DNA of 64,000 bases from Lutjanus erythropterus (Eukaryota > Chordata > Actinopteri > Lutjaniformes > Lutjanidae), in contig CM034592.1 in the NCBI GenBank assembly GCA_020091685.1, positions 35,502,350 to 35,566,349 on the forward strand. The letters run 5' to 3'. The stretch's first letter is position 1. Each line of letters begins with the position of its first letter. The notes under the pieces are model-generated. The model saw only the letters and a list, made by a program, of their open reading frames with translations. It ran no database searches and had not been told where the DNA came from. A program made the position numbers and the translations under genes. Shown piece after piece: positions 50,493 through 61,400 of the stretch.

Positions 50493-50570
50493 CTGGATGC
50501 AGGGAGGGAGGGAGGGAGGAGGGAGGGATGGATGATGGATGGAGGGCTGCATAGAAGGACAGAGGGAGGG
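50493..50570. repeat. (GGGA)n-rich tract
   Basis: GGGAGGGAGGGAGGAGGGAG with related G-rich runs from 50479 (eight Gs) to 50570. Several G-triplets are close enough to form G-quadruplex DNA. Confidence 0.8.
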
Positions 50571-52550
50571 ACGTTATCCCTCTGTCAGGAGTCCTGAGAC
50601 GAGTGACACTGCAGTAGCTGCAGTCCATCTCAGCCATTTACCTCCCCTTTCCCACTTTTACTGACACAAATCGTTCTGCGGGGGAATGGATCGATTATTT
50701 ACCCTCTCACACAGTCTGTGATCGCCGCCTCACTGTCCATCTTCCTGTCTCTGTCCGCCCTGTAGCCAATTCTGTTATGAGGTGTTTAAGTGACAGGTCA
50801 TGCCTCAGCTGACTGCGCTCTCAATGACATGTCCGGGACATTGCAGGATCACACAAGAGAGAGATCCCCGTATATATGGATCGCATTGACTCAGCTGAGT
50901 GATGTTTATGTGTGCAGATTCACATCCCTGCATCCCTGTATATCTCAGGTTCATTCATGTATTCACTGATGCATGATGTGCATGATGTCCCCGTGAGGAC
51001 ACATAATGAGAATCCTGGAGGTGACGGTGTGTGATGATGTATAGCAAAGCGTTAAGGCTGTAAAGTCTTAAAACACTTTTCTGTGACCTTGAAGCCATGT
51101 GCCTGCAGTGGTGCTGCTCACGCCGCAATGTTACAGAGGTACCAGCACACAGCCAACTCCTGCACTGTAAAAAGTCACTCTCGAATTTAGTGGAATCATC
51201 TAATTATGTCTCATTAATTCAATGTACAGCAGAATATACAAGTTTTATTTATTCAAGTTAAAGGACAAATCTGTAATATATTTACTGTAATAAATCATAA
51301 AATGATCACGATATGTTATCAGAGATCAAGGAAACAAGTTGCTTCTCTGACACTGACACTGCAGCCCTCGTGTCCCTCTTTGAAACTTCTATTCTACTGA
51401 ATGTTGGCCAAATGACTAAGTGTCTGTTTATGAGTCGTATGAAATCATTGATAATCTTATAGAATGTTAAATTGAGCAATATGCTAATGGAGTCTGGCAG
51501 ACAGAAGGCAGCCACTTAACTCAACGTCCATATCGTGTATTTTCAGAGCAGTGGGCTTTTGTTTTCACGATAACAGGCTTAATTTTACATCAACATACAA
51601 CTGACAGTTGTAAACAGCTGATCAACTTACAGTGTTCGCTTGTTATTGTCAAATTATGATGTTGCACAAGTCCTGCACTCCTGCAGTGTTTCTGCAGCCT
51701 GCAGAGGCTTCCCTGAGTCTGGGGAGGAGGGGACAAGAGGAAACAACTCACTTCAACCACAGACTATATGCTTACATTTTTGAACATGCGATTGCTACAT
51801 ATTGCTCCTTTAAAATTTATTTTCAGGAAATCAGATATGCATCCATAGTAACAGTCTGTTTTTCATTGCAAAGGTCTGTTATACAGAAATATCAGAATTT
51901 ATAATCCTGTAATTGACAAATCAGAAGAGTATTTACTGTTCTGTACTGTACTTCTTCTTTTCATCACAGTGAGGGGGTGAACGAAAATTCTCGGCTGCAT
52001 CAACTGAAAATATCTGAATTGTCTTCATCAGTAATTTTAATTTGTAATCATAGAGTACATGTTTAAGCTCTGATAATCTAAAATGTTTGAGTTTATTAAC
52101 TAAAGAAAATGTGGCAACTGGATTGCCTTGAATTTTCTGAGTACTAACTAATTTATTTGGGTTTCAGTGTGGCACTGAATCCAGTTTCTACCCCTTTACA
52201 CTTGAGGTTTAATAAATTCACTGGGAGCAGTAGCACATGTTGTCTTTGTGATGTTTCTGGAACAACAGGAGCAGCTGTAAGTTCTTTGTTTGAAATGAAG
52301 AACTGACTCTTCAAACTGAGAAAATGTGAAAGAAAAATCAAAATCATATTTGTTTGTAGTGTTTGTCAGTTTTGTGTCCAACTTAATATCTTAAATTTAA
52401 AAAGTTTATTCCCTTTGAATCAATACAAAATCCAAACCTGTCTTTTCAAATCCAGTCGATTTAAAATTTTAAGGCAGCCCAGAAACTAACTTTTTACAGC
52501 TAAAACAAACTGTTTATTTTTACAGTGTGGCTGCAGCAGAATGAGAGTGA
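50571..52550. other. Mostly unique DNA, nothing recognised
   Basis: No coding potential beyond short frames with no domain content, and no recognised repeat family. Confidence 0.35.
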
Positions 52551-52589
52551 GGTGAGGGAACGATTTCCGACTTCAGGCAAACTGGTTCT

Positions 52590-52880
52590 CTATCAGGTAA
52601 CACAATATTCAACCTATGATGCCAAATTGGCCGCCCTTCTGAGAAAGTACAAGATTAACTTTGATTAAAGTTTTTGCTCCTTCAGAGAATTCAGCCGAAC
52701 CAAATAAAGACAGGCCAGCCTTTTATTCTAATGTGAATTTAACCTTTTTAATTAGGCTTGCCACATTATTTCAAAGCTACAGAGCTACTTTATTAATCTG
52801 ACAAATGTTCAATTGCTGGCAGGCGTGAAGGTGCAGAAGCTGGCAAGGACAAGTGAATGAAAAAACACTAAAACATCTGC
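52590..52880. promoter_or_regulatory. Candidate conserved non-coding element near kcna10
   Basis: Repeat-free, no coding frame, with several homeodomain-type cores (TCTAATGTG, TTTTTAATTAGGC, TTATTAATCTG) and a TTGGC/GCCAAATTGGCC palindrome-like site near 52622. About 3 kb before the kcna10 coding exon, so a plausible enhancer. Confidence 0.35.
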
Positions 52881-53539
52881 AGGATTTTCTTGGAAAACGG
52901 CTGCTTTAGCTCTCTCTCTCTCTCTTAAATTTATACCCGACTCCTCCGGGGAAAAGTGAGCTCAGAGCAGTATTTATCAGTAAAATTGATAGTGTACTGC
53001 CTAGTTCTGGCATGTTTATGGATTTTATCATCATCATTATCAGTTATTGTTTATTTATGTCAAACTGACTGAGCATTAATGCCTTGACTTAACATTCATG
53101 CAGGCTAAAAGGATATACAATGCATGGTGATATTAACACATATACTAGTAATAATAAAATGCAGAAAAAAGTCAAATAAAACAGTAAAACAGATTTGCAT
53201 TAGCAGAGAGATGCTGGGTTGTTACAAAAGAACAATAAAAGTTGGATGGAGATGTTTAAGAAACATTTGTGACAGTTTAAAACGTCAATAAAACTTCACA
53301 GATTAATGTCAGATGAAATAAACCTTCACGTCAGCATGTATCACTGAGGATGTAAACAAGAGGCAGCTGAAGTCCCCGGGCTGCTGCAGGTATTGAGAGC
53401 TATGACAAGTACAGTAACAGGGGAAGAATAGAGCCTAATCCCCAAGGTGAGGGTGGATTGGATGATCCTGCATGTGGATGCTTACTCTGCAGGAAAGAGG
53501 GGGGAAAGAGTGGGTCCCACTCTCCCTCTTCGCCACATC

Positions 53540-53931
53540 AAACGGCGATTGGCTCCTTGCAGAGTAAATCTTCCTATCAGGGAGCCATACCTATACCGCC
53601 CTCGCTACTTATCCCCACTGACTGACGGAGGAGGAGGAGAAGAACAAAGACAGGTGACCCCCACATTCAAAATACACTGAGTGAGTTTGCCTTGCATGTG
53701 TTTGCTTGTGTTTGTGTGTGAGTTTGCGAGTGCGTGTGGGTACCTCGGGCAGCTCTGGTTTCGTATGGGGTGTTAAATTACCCAATGGGAGCTTTAATAG
53801 AGCTAGACACACTCTTGATTGTGAGTCTGGATGAGGGAGAGATTGAAGGGAGGAAGAAGGGGGAGCACGGCAGAGCTGCCAAGCAGGGTAGAGAGGGCAC
53901 AGCAACTTCTGCAGACAGGACGGGGACACGG
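53540..53931 (+). promoter_or_regulatory. Candidate kcna10 promoter and leader exon
   Basis: GC-richer island in AT-rich DNA. GCGATTGGCTC at 53545-53555 is an inverted CCAAT (NF-Y) box. A weak TATA-like CCTATACCG follows near 53590. Two possible donors are ACAG|GTGACC at 53652 and CGG|GTGAGT at 53932. Either could join to the strong acceptor ending at 55578. The exon start is unknown. Confidence 0.4.
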
Positions 53932-55578
53932 GTGAGTGGTGCAGGCATCTGCACACAGCTGGATTTAAACTTTGCACTTAATTAGACATATATTTGCATG
54001 TGTTTGTGGGGGTTTTCATGTTGCAGTATTAATTAATTTATTGTGTCTTTTAATGAGAGAAAAGGTTAAGTTAGTTCAGTGGGAAGATTTTTAGCAATTT
54101 AGCAACAAAAAGTTGCTTTTAGAAACAACTAAAAGGGTTTAAGATGCACTGATGTAGCACTTTTCTGTCCTTGGCATCTTCAACTGTCCTTCCTCTTGGA
54201 CTCTGTAACCCCTCTTTGCTGACACAGCACAATCAATACATTTATTTTTTGCATAAGCCTGATCATGATGTCCTTACATAAGACGATTCAGTCCTTACGT
54301 TCTGGACTGTTACGTTATCTGCTACGATGCAAGTGGAAATAAAAGTCTCTCGCCGAGTACGCAGGGCCCGCGGTGTCAAGTGGACACTGAGGTTGCAGCT
54401 TAAAAGCGTGTGTCAGGATTTGGTTACCTGTCCGAACCAGACAAATGCAATGATAAACAGCTACTTTAGAGATAAAGTAAACATGATGCTGGTACACTAC
54501 CCCGAACAGGGTTTGGGATGAAGTAACCAAGACAGTAGTTAAAAACTGACATTTAACATTTAAAAGCAGGATTCGCAACATTTTCCTAAAGACACAATTT
54601 AGTAAATGGTTGCAACTGTAAATATTACATTATTAATAAGTATTGACTTTCATGTCAATGAGTTTACAATTTTTGAAACCCATTAAAATTGTATTTCAAA
54701 ACCTGACATTATTTGAGTGCTAGAAAATTAATTGGTTGAAATTGAAAACATTAAATTACTAACCATTATTCCCTTTCAATAAGTAATTTTTTGGTGGGTT
54801 TCTAAAAATCAAAGATTCAAGTTTATCTTAAGAAGAAGTAGTAAATTATCTCAGCATGAAACATGATTATTGGTAAAATGATGTGAAAAGAGTTTATGTT
54901 GGGCTCAAGACTCAAAAATCTATTGATGTAAGTTGCCTTGAAATTTTCAGTTTTCTCCCCATTTTCATTTTTACATTGTGTGACATAATCCTATTAAATC
55001 ATCATTTAAGACCCAGTAGAAGCATTTGATGCTGTGTGTGTCTGCAGAGTCTCTGCCCTCTGCTTGTACTTCCTTATTTTCTTATTACCCTGCTGAGTTT
55101 GGGACGGTTTACCAACCCAAAACATCTGTATTTGACATCCTGGGATAGAGACTCAACAATCAACTACTTTTCTGCTGTGTTTGTGAACGGCTCTGACAAA
55201 TTCTACTGATTCTACATTTAAATATTTAGAGGAATAAACGTTTCTTGATGATTTTTCAGTCAGAAGTGAAGGCTCAGATGTTTTTCCATGAGGAAATCAA
55301 ACATGTCCACTCTTGTAGCACATGATCAGCAATAACACTATCCATACCCATCGTAAGCACTTTCACAGCCAAACTTGCACAGTTTGTGTTTTCCTTTAGG
55401 CCACTGGAGTGGATTGGGGAGAAAAAAATTAACTGTACAAGCACAGTATCAGATGTCAGGGTCTCTGCTGATGTAAACAGGAGCTGACAGAAAAACCTCT
55501 TTACCAACAAAACTGTATTGCACCATTTAACAGAATATAACACAACTTTGCTTTTTTTTGCCCCCCCCCTTTTTACAG
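53932..55578 (+). other. kcna10: Predicted 5' UTR intron of kcna10
   Basis: The acceptor is very strong: a 25-base pyrimidine run (T8, C9, T5) then ACAG ending at 55578. The donor choice (53932, or 53652) is uncertain. The intron carries AT-rich unique DNA and a MITE arm at 55030-55212. Confidence 0.4.
55030..55212 (-). mobile_element. MITE arm, TTGGTAAAGCTTC family
   Basis: Opposite-strand arm of the same family: CCTCTGCTTGTACTTCCTTA, GGACGGTTTACCAACCCAAA, and CAAATTCTACTGATTCTAC at the end. It lies inside the predicted kcna10 leader intron, about 370 bp before the splice acceptor. Confidence 0.65.
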
Positions 55579-55747
55579 ATTACTCAGAGGACTGAACCCA
55601 AAAGTTGCGTCCAGCTGCCTGAATGATAGTCAGGAGGAGGGAAGCCCTGCCAGGATCTTCAGCGTGGCACTGGTCGTGGTGTCCCCTCTGTCACCTGCAC
55701 TCCAACCGGGCTGATAGACGGAGCAGTGGCTAGCGACAGCGCGGGGG
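55579..55747 (+). other. kcna10: 5' UTR part of the kcna10 coding exon
   Basis: Bases between the predicted acceptor and the ATG. An in-frame stop at 55715-55717 shows the ATG at 55748 is the first usable start in this frame. Confidence 0.55.
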
Positions 55748-57439
55748 ATGGAGGTGCCGCTTGTTAATTTTGAGAACATGGATGATGTCGGTATCAACCT
55801 CGGGGACCCGAATGACTCCGGGTATCCGACCTCGCCCACCTCAGAGGCGCCTGATCAGAATCTTTTGCCCCACCGTTTGACTTCTCCCCAACAGTCGCCA
55901 CACAGACGACGACGCAGTCACCAGTCTGGTCACGAAGGGTTGTCGCCGTCCACTCCTCCGACTCTGACCACCAAAGCGAACTCAAGCAGCGGCAGTTTGA
56001 TCTCTAATCTGAAGCTCCTCATCAACAGTGAGTCTCCCACTGACAGCGTCTTCAGTAAGATGGCGAAGGATTGCTACGAGAATGAAGATTTGTTCGAAAA
56101 GCACTGTATAGAGGAAAAAGATGAGAAAGTTGTCATCAATATTTCGGGCTTGATGTTTGAGACTCAGCTCAGCACCTTGAATAAGTTTCCAGAGACGCTG
56201 CTCGGTGACCCCATGAAGAGGATAAGCTACTTTGACCCCATGAGAAACGAGTACTTTTTTGACAGAAACCGCCCGTCTTTTGATGGTATTCTGTACTATT
56301 ATCAGTCAGGAGGAAGAATCCGCAGACCAGCCAACGTTCCCTTAGATGTTTTCGCAAACGAAATCGTTTTCTATGAGCTGGGTCATGAAGCGATGGAGCA
56401 GTTCCGCGAAGACGAAGGGTTTATCAAGGAGCCAGAGGTCCTTTTGCCCACTAACGAACTCCAACGACAATTCTGGCTCCTGTTCGAATACCCCGAAAGC
56501 TCCAGCGCGGCCAAATCTGTAGCTCTGGTTTCCGTGTTTGTCATCGTCATTTCCATCTTCATCTTCTGCCTAGAGACCCTGCCAGAGTTCAGGGAGGACA
56601 ATGACTTTCTCCCGAGTATAACCCAACTCATGAACGGGACCCAAGACGGTTCTGCTCCTCATCCCGCCGCCAAAGACTTGATGGCTTATGTCACAGACCC
56701 CTTTTTCATTGTGGAGACTATTTGCATCATTTGGTTCTGCTTTGAAGTCTGTGTCCGTTTTGTGGTGTGCCCCAGCAAAAGTGATTTCTTCAATAACATC
56801 ATGAATATCATTGACATAGTCTCTATAATTCCCTACTTTGTGACCCTGGGAACAGAGCTGGCTACGACCCCCGATGACGATGTGAACTCCAGTCAGAACA
56901 TGTCCCTGGCAATCCTAAGAATCATCCGTCTCGTGAGAGTTTTCAGAATTTTTAAGCTCTCCCGACACTCAAAAGGGCTCCAGATCTTGGGGCAGACCTT
57001 GAAGGCCAGTATGAGGGAACTTGGGCTGCTCATCTTCTTCCTTTTTATAGGAGTCATCCTATTCTCAAGTGCCATCTACTTTGCAGAAGTGGATGAGCCC
57101 CAGACACAGTTTGTTAGCATCCCTGATGGCTTCTGGTGGGCTGTGGTGACAATGACCACGGTGGGATACGGAGACATGTGCCCCATCACAATGGGAGGCA
57201 AAATGGTCGGCACCCTCTGTGCCATTGCTGGTGTCCTGACCATCGCCTTGCCCGTCCCTGTCATCGTCTCCAACTTTAACTATTTTTACCACCGTGAAAC
57301 TGAGCAGGAGGAGAAACAGATCATGGACGCGGCGGCAGAGGCTGCCCAGAAAACATCAGCTGCAAACAAGTATGGAAGCACACCTTCACTAAACAAAAGC
57401 AACGGCACCTGGCAGAATGAGAAAAATGGCATGCACTGA
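55748..57439 (+). CDS. kcna10: Voltage-gated K+ channel alpha subunit Kv1.8
   Basis: Kv1-family channel subunit, 563 aa, intronless. The start [10 protein letters not shown] matches the conserved MEVALVNFDN of KCNA10, and the selectivity filter GYGDMCP (473-479) has the Cys typical of Kv1.8. Domains: unusually long Ser/Pro-rich N terminus (1-127), T1 about 128-222, S1 about 256-276, S2 about 318-338, S3 about 349-369, S4 about 390-407 with all basic residues kept ([13 protein letters not shown]), S5 about 425-445, S6 with PVP at 502-504. N296 (NGT) is a sequon in the S1-S2 loop. The C terminus (NEKNGMH) lacks a PDZ ligand, as in human KCNA10. Human KCNA10 is about 511 aa, so the N-terminal part is longer here. 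The first in-frame ATG follows a stop at 55715 and has a good context (G at -3 and +4). Met136 replaces the Arg normally found in GLRFETQ of T1. It lies downstream of kcna2 in the same orientation, as in other vertebrates. Confidence 0.95.
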   Translation: MEVPLVNFENMDDVGINLGDPNDSGYPTSPTSEAPDQNLLPHRLTSPQQSPHRRRRSHQSGHEGLSPSTPPTLTTKANSSSGSLISNLKLLINSESPTDSVFSKMAKDCYENEDLFEKHCIEEKDEKVVINISGLMFETQLSTLNKFPETLLGDPMKRISYFDPMRNEYFFDRNRPSFDGILYYYQSGGRIRRPANVPLDVFANEIVFYELGHEAMEQFREDEGFIKEPEVLLPTNELQRQFWLLFEYPESSSAAKSVALVSVFVIVISIFIFCLETLPEFREDNDFLPSITQLMNGTQDGSAPHPAAKDLMAYVTDPFFIVETICIIWFCFEVCVRFVVCPSKSDFFNNIMNIIDIVSIIPYFVTLGTELATTPDDDVNSSQNMSLAILRIIRLVRVFRIFKLSRHSKGLQILGQTLKASMRELGLLIFFLFIGVILFSSAIYFAEVDEPQTQFVSIPDGFWWAVVTMTTVGYGDMCPITMGGKMVGTLCAIAGVLTIALPVPVIVSNFNYFYHRETEQEEKQIMDAAAEAAQKTSAANKYGSTPSLNKSNGTWQNEKNGMH

Positions 57440-57572
57440 TAGAGAAACTGAAGCATATATTTATATCAAGGGCATGAAAAACACATGGACAAACCAAACA
57501 TATCCAGTAGTCAGATGCACTGGGTGATATCAGTTTATCTTTCTCACTGTTTTGTACAAACATGGCAGCATT

Positions 57573-59152
57573 TGCAGCCTGTTCTCATTCCAGATCATCA
57601 AATACCAACATTTTGTCACGCCCCTTGGCTGCTCATACAGATACACAAGGCACCCTTTAGCGTCTTTTCAGCAACGTCAGTGTAAACCCATCTGAGTCAG
57701 GTGACGTAGTATTAAGAGCAAGAAAGTCGGTGTATAGGTGAGGAGAGTGAGTGAATGGGTCAAACAAATGCAAAATTTTCACCCAGGGTGCTGAGGTTCT
57801 TGATCCGCGTGAAACCAAAAGTCAACGTTATTTAAAGCTTTAAGTTACATAATATTACGTGCATCACGTGACGTATGTACAGAGCCGCCATTACATTTAC
57901 ACGTATCACATGCTGTGCATAGAGCACCAAGCCCTGGAGGGGGCACAACAACCATCAGCTGATTAGCTCGTATCAGAATGAGAGAGAGCGAGAGCGCAGG
58001 AAGAGCGTCAGAGAGATCGTGTTAATGAAGACATCAGTGTCGCCATGGTAAAAACTTTCTTTGATCTCAGAGGCTGATAATTCTGTGGTTTATCAGTGAA
58101 GTGTATGAACTAGCTACACTGCAGACGAGTTTCTGTGAACAGTGAGAAACAGAAACATCTGTTACCTATGCAACCACATTTCTGCCAAACTGCATACGTA
58201 ATATTCCAGTGAGCACTAACCGCGATTTCAACGTTCATTTCTAGTCGTGAACTAATTTCAATAATGAACATCTAAAAACATTTTGATAATTTGTTGTAAG
58301 CTGAAAGACAGACAATACTGATTAGCATGAAGGTATTTCTCCAAAGTCATATTCAACTTGTAGGTGAAATGTGGTCTACAAGAAGACGTAATTTCAGCGC
58401 ATTTAATGTTTCATATAAAATGTCATAAATACAGACTATATAAGCTGTGTGCTGCCAACAAGATGCTTCCAGGACATCTTAATGGGATAAGCTATTAATG
58501 TAAAATAAAGAACCTGTGCTTCTTGCTGTAGTCTTACATGCATGGACAAGAACTTATGTGTTTTGGGTAAAGCTTCAATTACTTGAAGAGCATCAGGAGG
58601 TAGCATAAACAGTGACAAAGAACCAAAAATAAACAGGAAGGATGGATGAATGTGTTAAACAGGTCTATCATTCAGGCAGGTGGGGTTTGAATCCTGTGTG
58701 TCGCTTTTTTTTCTGGCTTTTAACTGAGAAATTTGGATGTAATTTTTTTATGGAGGGTCTAAAGTGTAATCTCAAGTTGTTATTACATTGTAGAGGATGA
58801 AAAATGTCACTGTTGCAAATCCCGGTGAAACAAGGTCTAAATGTGCGTGACCAGTCATGTCTTCAAGTAGCCAGTGAAAAAACTTTGACTTTTGAACCTA
58901 TTCTGAACATCTTTTCACCAGTGATCATTGTCATTTTTTAAACATCTTTTCAACTTGAAAATGCTCACGGGAGTAACATACTTATTTTAACCCAAACCAT
59001 GATCTTTTCCTAAACCTAACTGTGTAATTTTGGTGCCTAAACCCAGCGTCTCATACAGACGCTAAAGGATATGTTGTGTATCAGTATGAAATGCAGAGGG
59101 ATGCGACAAATACCTTGATATTTGACGACCTGGGATGAGAACTGGATTGCAG
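57573..59152. mobile_element. Inverted-repeat DNA transposon at the kcna10 3' end
   Basis: Left terminus CCTGTTCTCATTCCAGATCA to TTTAGCGTC (57578-57665) and right terminus GACGCTAAAGGATATG to GGGATGAGAACTGGATTGC (59058-59147) are inverted copies of about 88 bp. The interior includes ACGTGCATCACGTGACGTAT (57858-57877) and TTTTCCTAAACCTAACTGTG, text I recognise from a common fish element. No transposase. It starts 133 bp after the kcna10 stop and contains AATAAA at 58504. Confidence 0.8.
58504..58509 (+). terminator. Candidate poly(A) signal of kcna10
   Basis: First AATAAA after the kcna10 stop, 1.07 kb downstream and inside the transposon. It is followed by a GT-containing stretch (CCTGTGCTTCTTGCTGTAG). 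Earlier variant hexamers were not seen. Confidence 0.35.
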
Positions 59153-59934
59153 TATTTGTGCATATTGTTACAGTATTATTAGGCACTGTGTGGTGAGGCA
59201 GCCTTTACACAAGTTGTCTGTCTGCTTGTGGACGTGTCAAAGTGCAATTAACACAACTCAGCAACTACTATGTCAGTTAACCTTGATGAGAAGAACTGAA
59301 AGGAGGTATAATCATTATCTTTCATCCAGTGCAATTTGAAGAAATATGTGATGGCTCATTTGTACAAAGGACATTTCATCCTGTAGATCGTTAGAGTAAA
59401 TATTCAAGTGAAAGGCAGAGGAAGTTGTAAATTTGACCAAAATGTCCTTGAGGTCTGTGTAACAGTAAGTTTATCCCACAAAAGAAATCGGAAGAGGTTT
59501 TGATAATTGTAGCGTTTAAACTGGAGGTATACTCACATTACATCCCAGTTCCATGTTAGTCTACACTTCCTCATATTCAGCAAAATCCAGATAGGACTTG
59601 GCATGATTTTCAAGGTCAGTGTAAGGCAAGAGGACATCAGCGCACACATTGTCTTATCAGCAAATCTATAGTTGTGAATGCTCAGCCAGCAGCACTTCTC
59701 CATATGACACAGCGTAACAGTATCTGTGTGATGAATAGCTGGCAGGTTAGCACGTCTGTGATTAGTCTTGTAGATACGCTGCAGAATATAAATCAAACCA
59801 CGAAACCGCTTCACTGTATTGTAGCACATGCGGTAGTTGCATGCAGCAGTTTTTAAATCACAATTATTTTTTATCTACATGGTTGACATTATTATTATTT
59901 GGCTTTTTGCACCAGATTATGCAGATTTATCTGT

Positions 59935-61400
59935 AACACTTTACAGTAAGGGTGCTGTAAGAAACATTAGTTAATGCAGTAGTAAGCATTTACTAAAAGT
60001 TAAGTTAAGTATTTAATAGTCATTTACAAATGATGCTCATGGTAACTGAGCCATTAATTTATATATTAATAGTTTATAAGGATGTTCTTAACATTAGTTC
60101 GTGCAATAATAAATATTTTCTTAGTTACTAATTTAACAGTCGGTTTCAACTTTACACTGAGGGTCACAAAGAGTATTAATAAATGGCCAATTATGGTTAA
60201 GTAATTGTTATTCAGCATTAATACATGGATAATTATGATTAAGTAATGCTTATATAACATGCACAATAATTTATAGTGTAAGCTATAAGTTAAGGAACAT
60301 CTGCATGAAGATAAAAGAATAAGCAAAATCTACATAAAGACCATGGAGTGAGTCCACTGATCTCAACCTTTCCCAATAATAAGTCATAAGTTTGAGGTTT
60401 GACAAGTAAGTAGACAGTTATTACCCTTAACATATAAACATTTATAAAAACATTTTTTTTGCCTCCATCTGTATGTCTGTACGTCACGTTCATGTGAACA
60501 TGATATCTTCAGAACATATAGAGAGATTTTCTTCAAACTTGGTAAAAAAAAAATATCCACTTGGACTCCAGAGTGACCCAGTTAGACTTTGGTGGTCAAA
60601 AGTCAAATCTGTCAGTTCCATTTTCGTCAGCATGATGTCTCCCGATCACTTTGATGGAACTTCTTCAAATTGGACAAACATGTCCATGTCCTTTCAAGCA
60701 TGAACTGATTAGATTTTGGGGGTCAAAGGTTAAAGTTCAAGGTCACTGTGACGTAATTTAATTAAATCTGGCACAAATGTTCACTTTGACTGAAGGATAA
60801 GGAAGTGTTATGAGTTTTGTGGGTCAAAGGTCACAGTGACCTCACAAAATACATTCTTGCCCATAACTCAATAATTCATAACAAATTATATCAGAATTAC
60901 ACACAAATATCTAACGGGATAAAATGATGAGCTGATGATATTTTATATCCAAAAGGTCAAAGGTCAACTTCACTGTGACATCAAAACATTCAGCTCTCTA
61001 TCAGTCCTCTGTCCTCTGTGAAAAATAGTCTGTCTCCGTGAAGACAGCATGTTTCTCACTAGAAATTATTCACTGTAATCAGAAATGCCAATATAGTGAC
61101 AGAAATACACTTATTATACAGTTAGTACCTTAATCAACATGTAAGCCCTTAATAAAGGTTAATGAGTTACTTAATGCCTATCACTGTGTTAATTAACTGT
61201 TAGTAAACACTTATTACTGTATTAACTTATGTTAATAGCATCTAACTATTAAATAATGTATAAATTAATACCATAGTTACCATGAAAAACATTCAAAAAT
61301 GAGTACAAGACAAATTAGTTAACTGTTAATTAACGGCTTGTTAATGCTTATAACTGCACTAATATAAATGAATATACCCTGATAGAGTCTTTAAAGTGTC
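59935..61400. mobile_element. Nested fold-back element, CACTTTACAGTAAGG family
   Basis: The left arm (59935-60280: TAACACTTTACAGTAAGGGT, ACATTAGTTAATGCAGTAGT) and right arm (61090-61400: TATTACTGTATTAACTTATG, TTAACTGTTAATTAACGGC) are degenerate inverted copies of a common teleost repeat. The centre is filled by the tandem repeat listed next. Confidence 0.6.
60460..61010 (+). repeat. Tandem repeat with nuclear-receptor-type motifs
   Basis: Units of roughly 90-130 bp recur with GGTCAAA...GGTCACTGTGAC cores at about 60597, 60720-60756, 60821-60842 and 60954-60980. AGGTCACAGTGACCT (60828-60842) is a perfect 15-bp palindrome identical to the consensus oestrogen response element. GGGTCAAAGGTCA (60821-60833) and AGGTCAAAGGTCA (60954-60966) are DR1 sites. 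This type of repeat is known in fish; function here is unknown. Confidence 0.7.

Noticed and set aside
60460-61010. CRISPR-like array
   Set aside because: Units are long, diverged and without spacers, and the genome is a vertebrate one. It is an ordinary tandem repeat.
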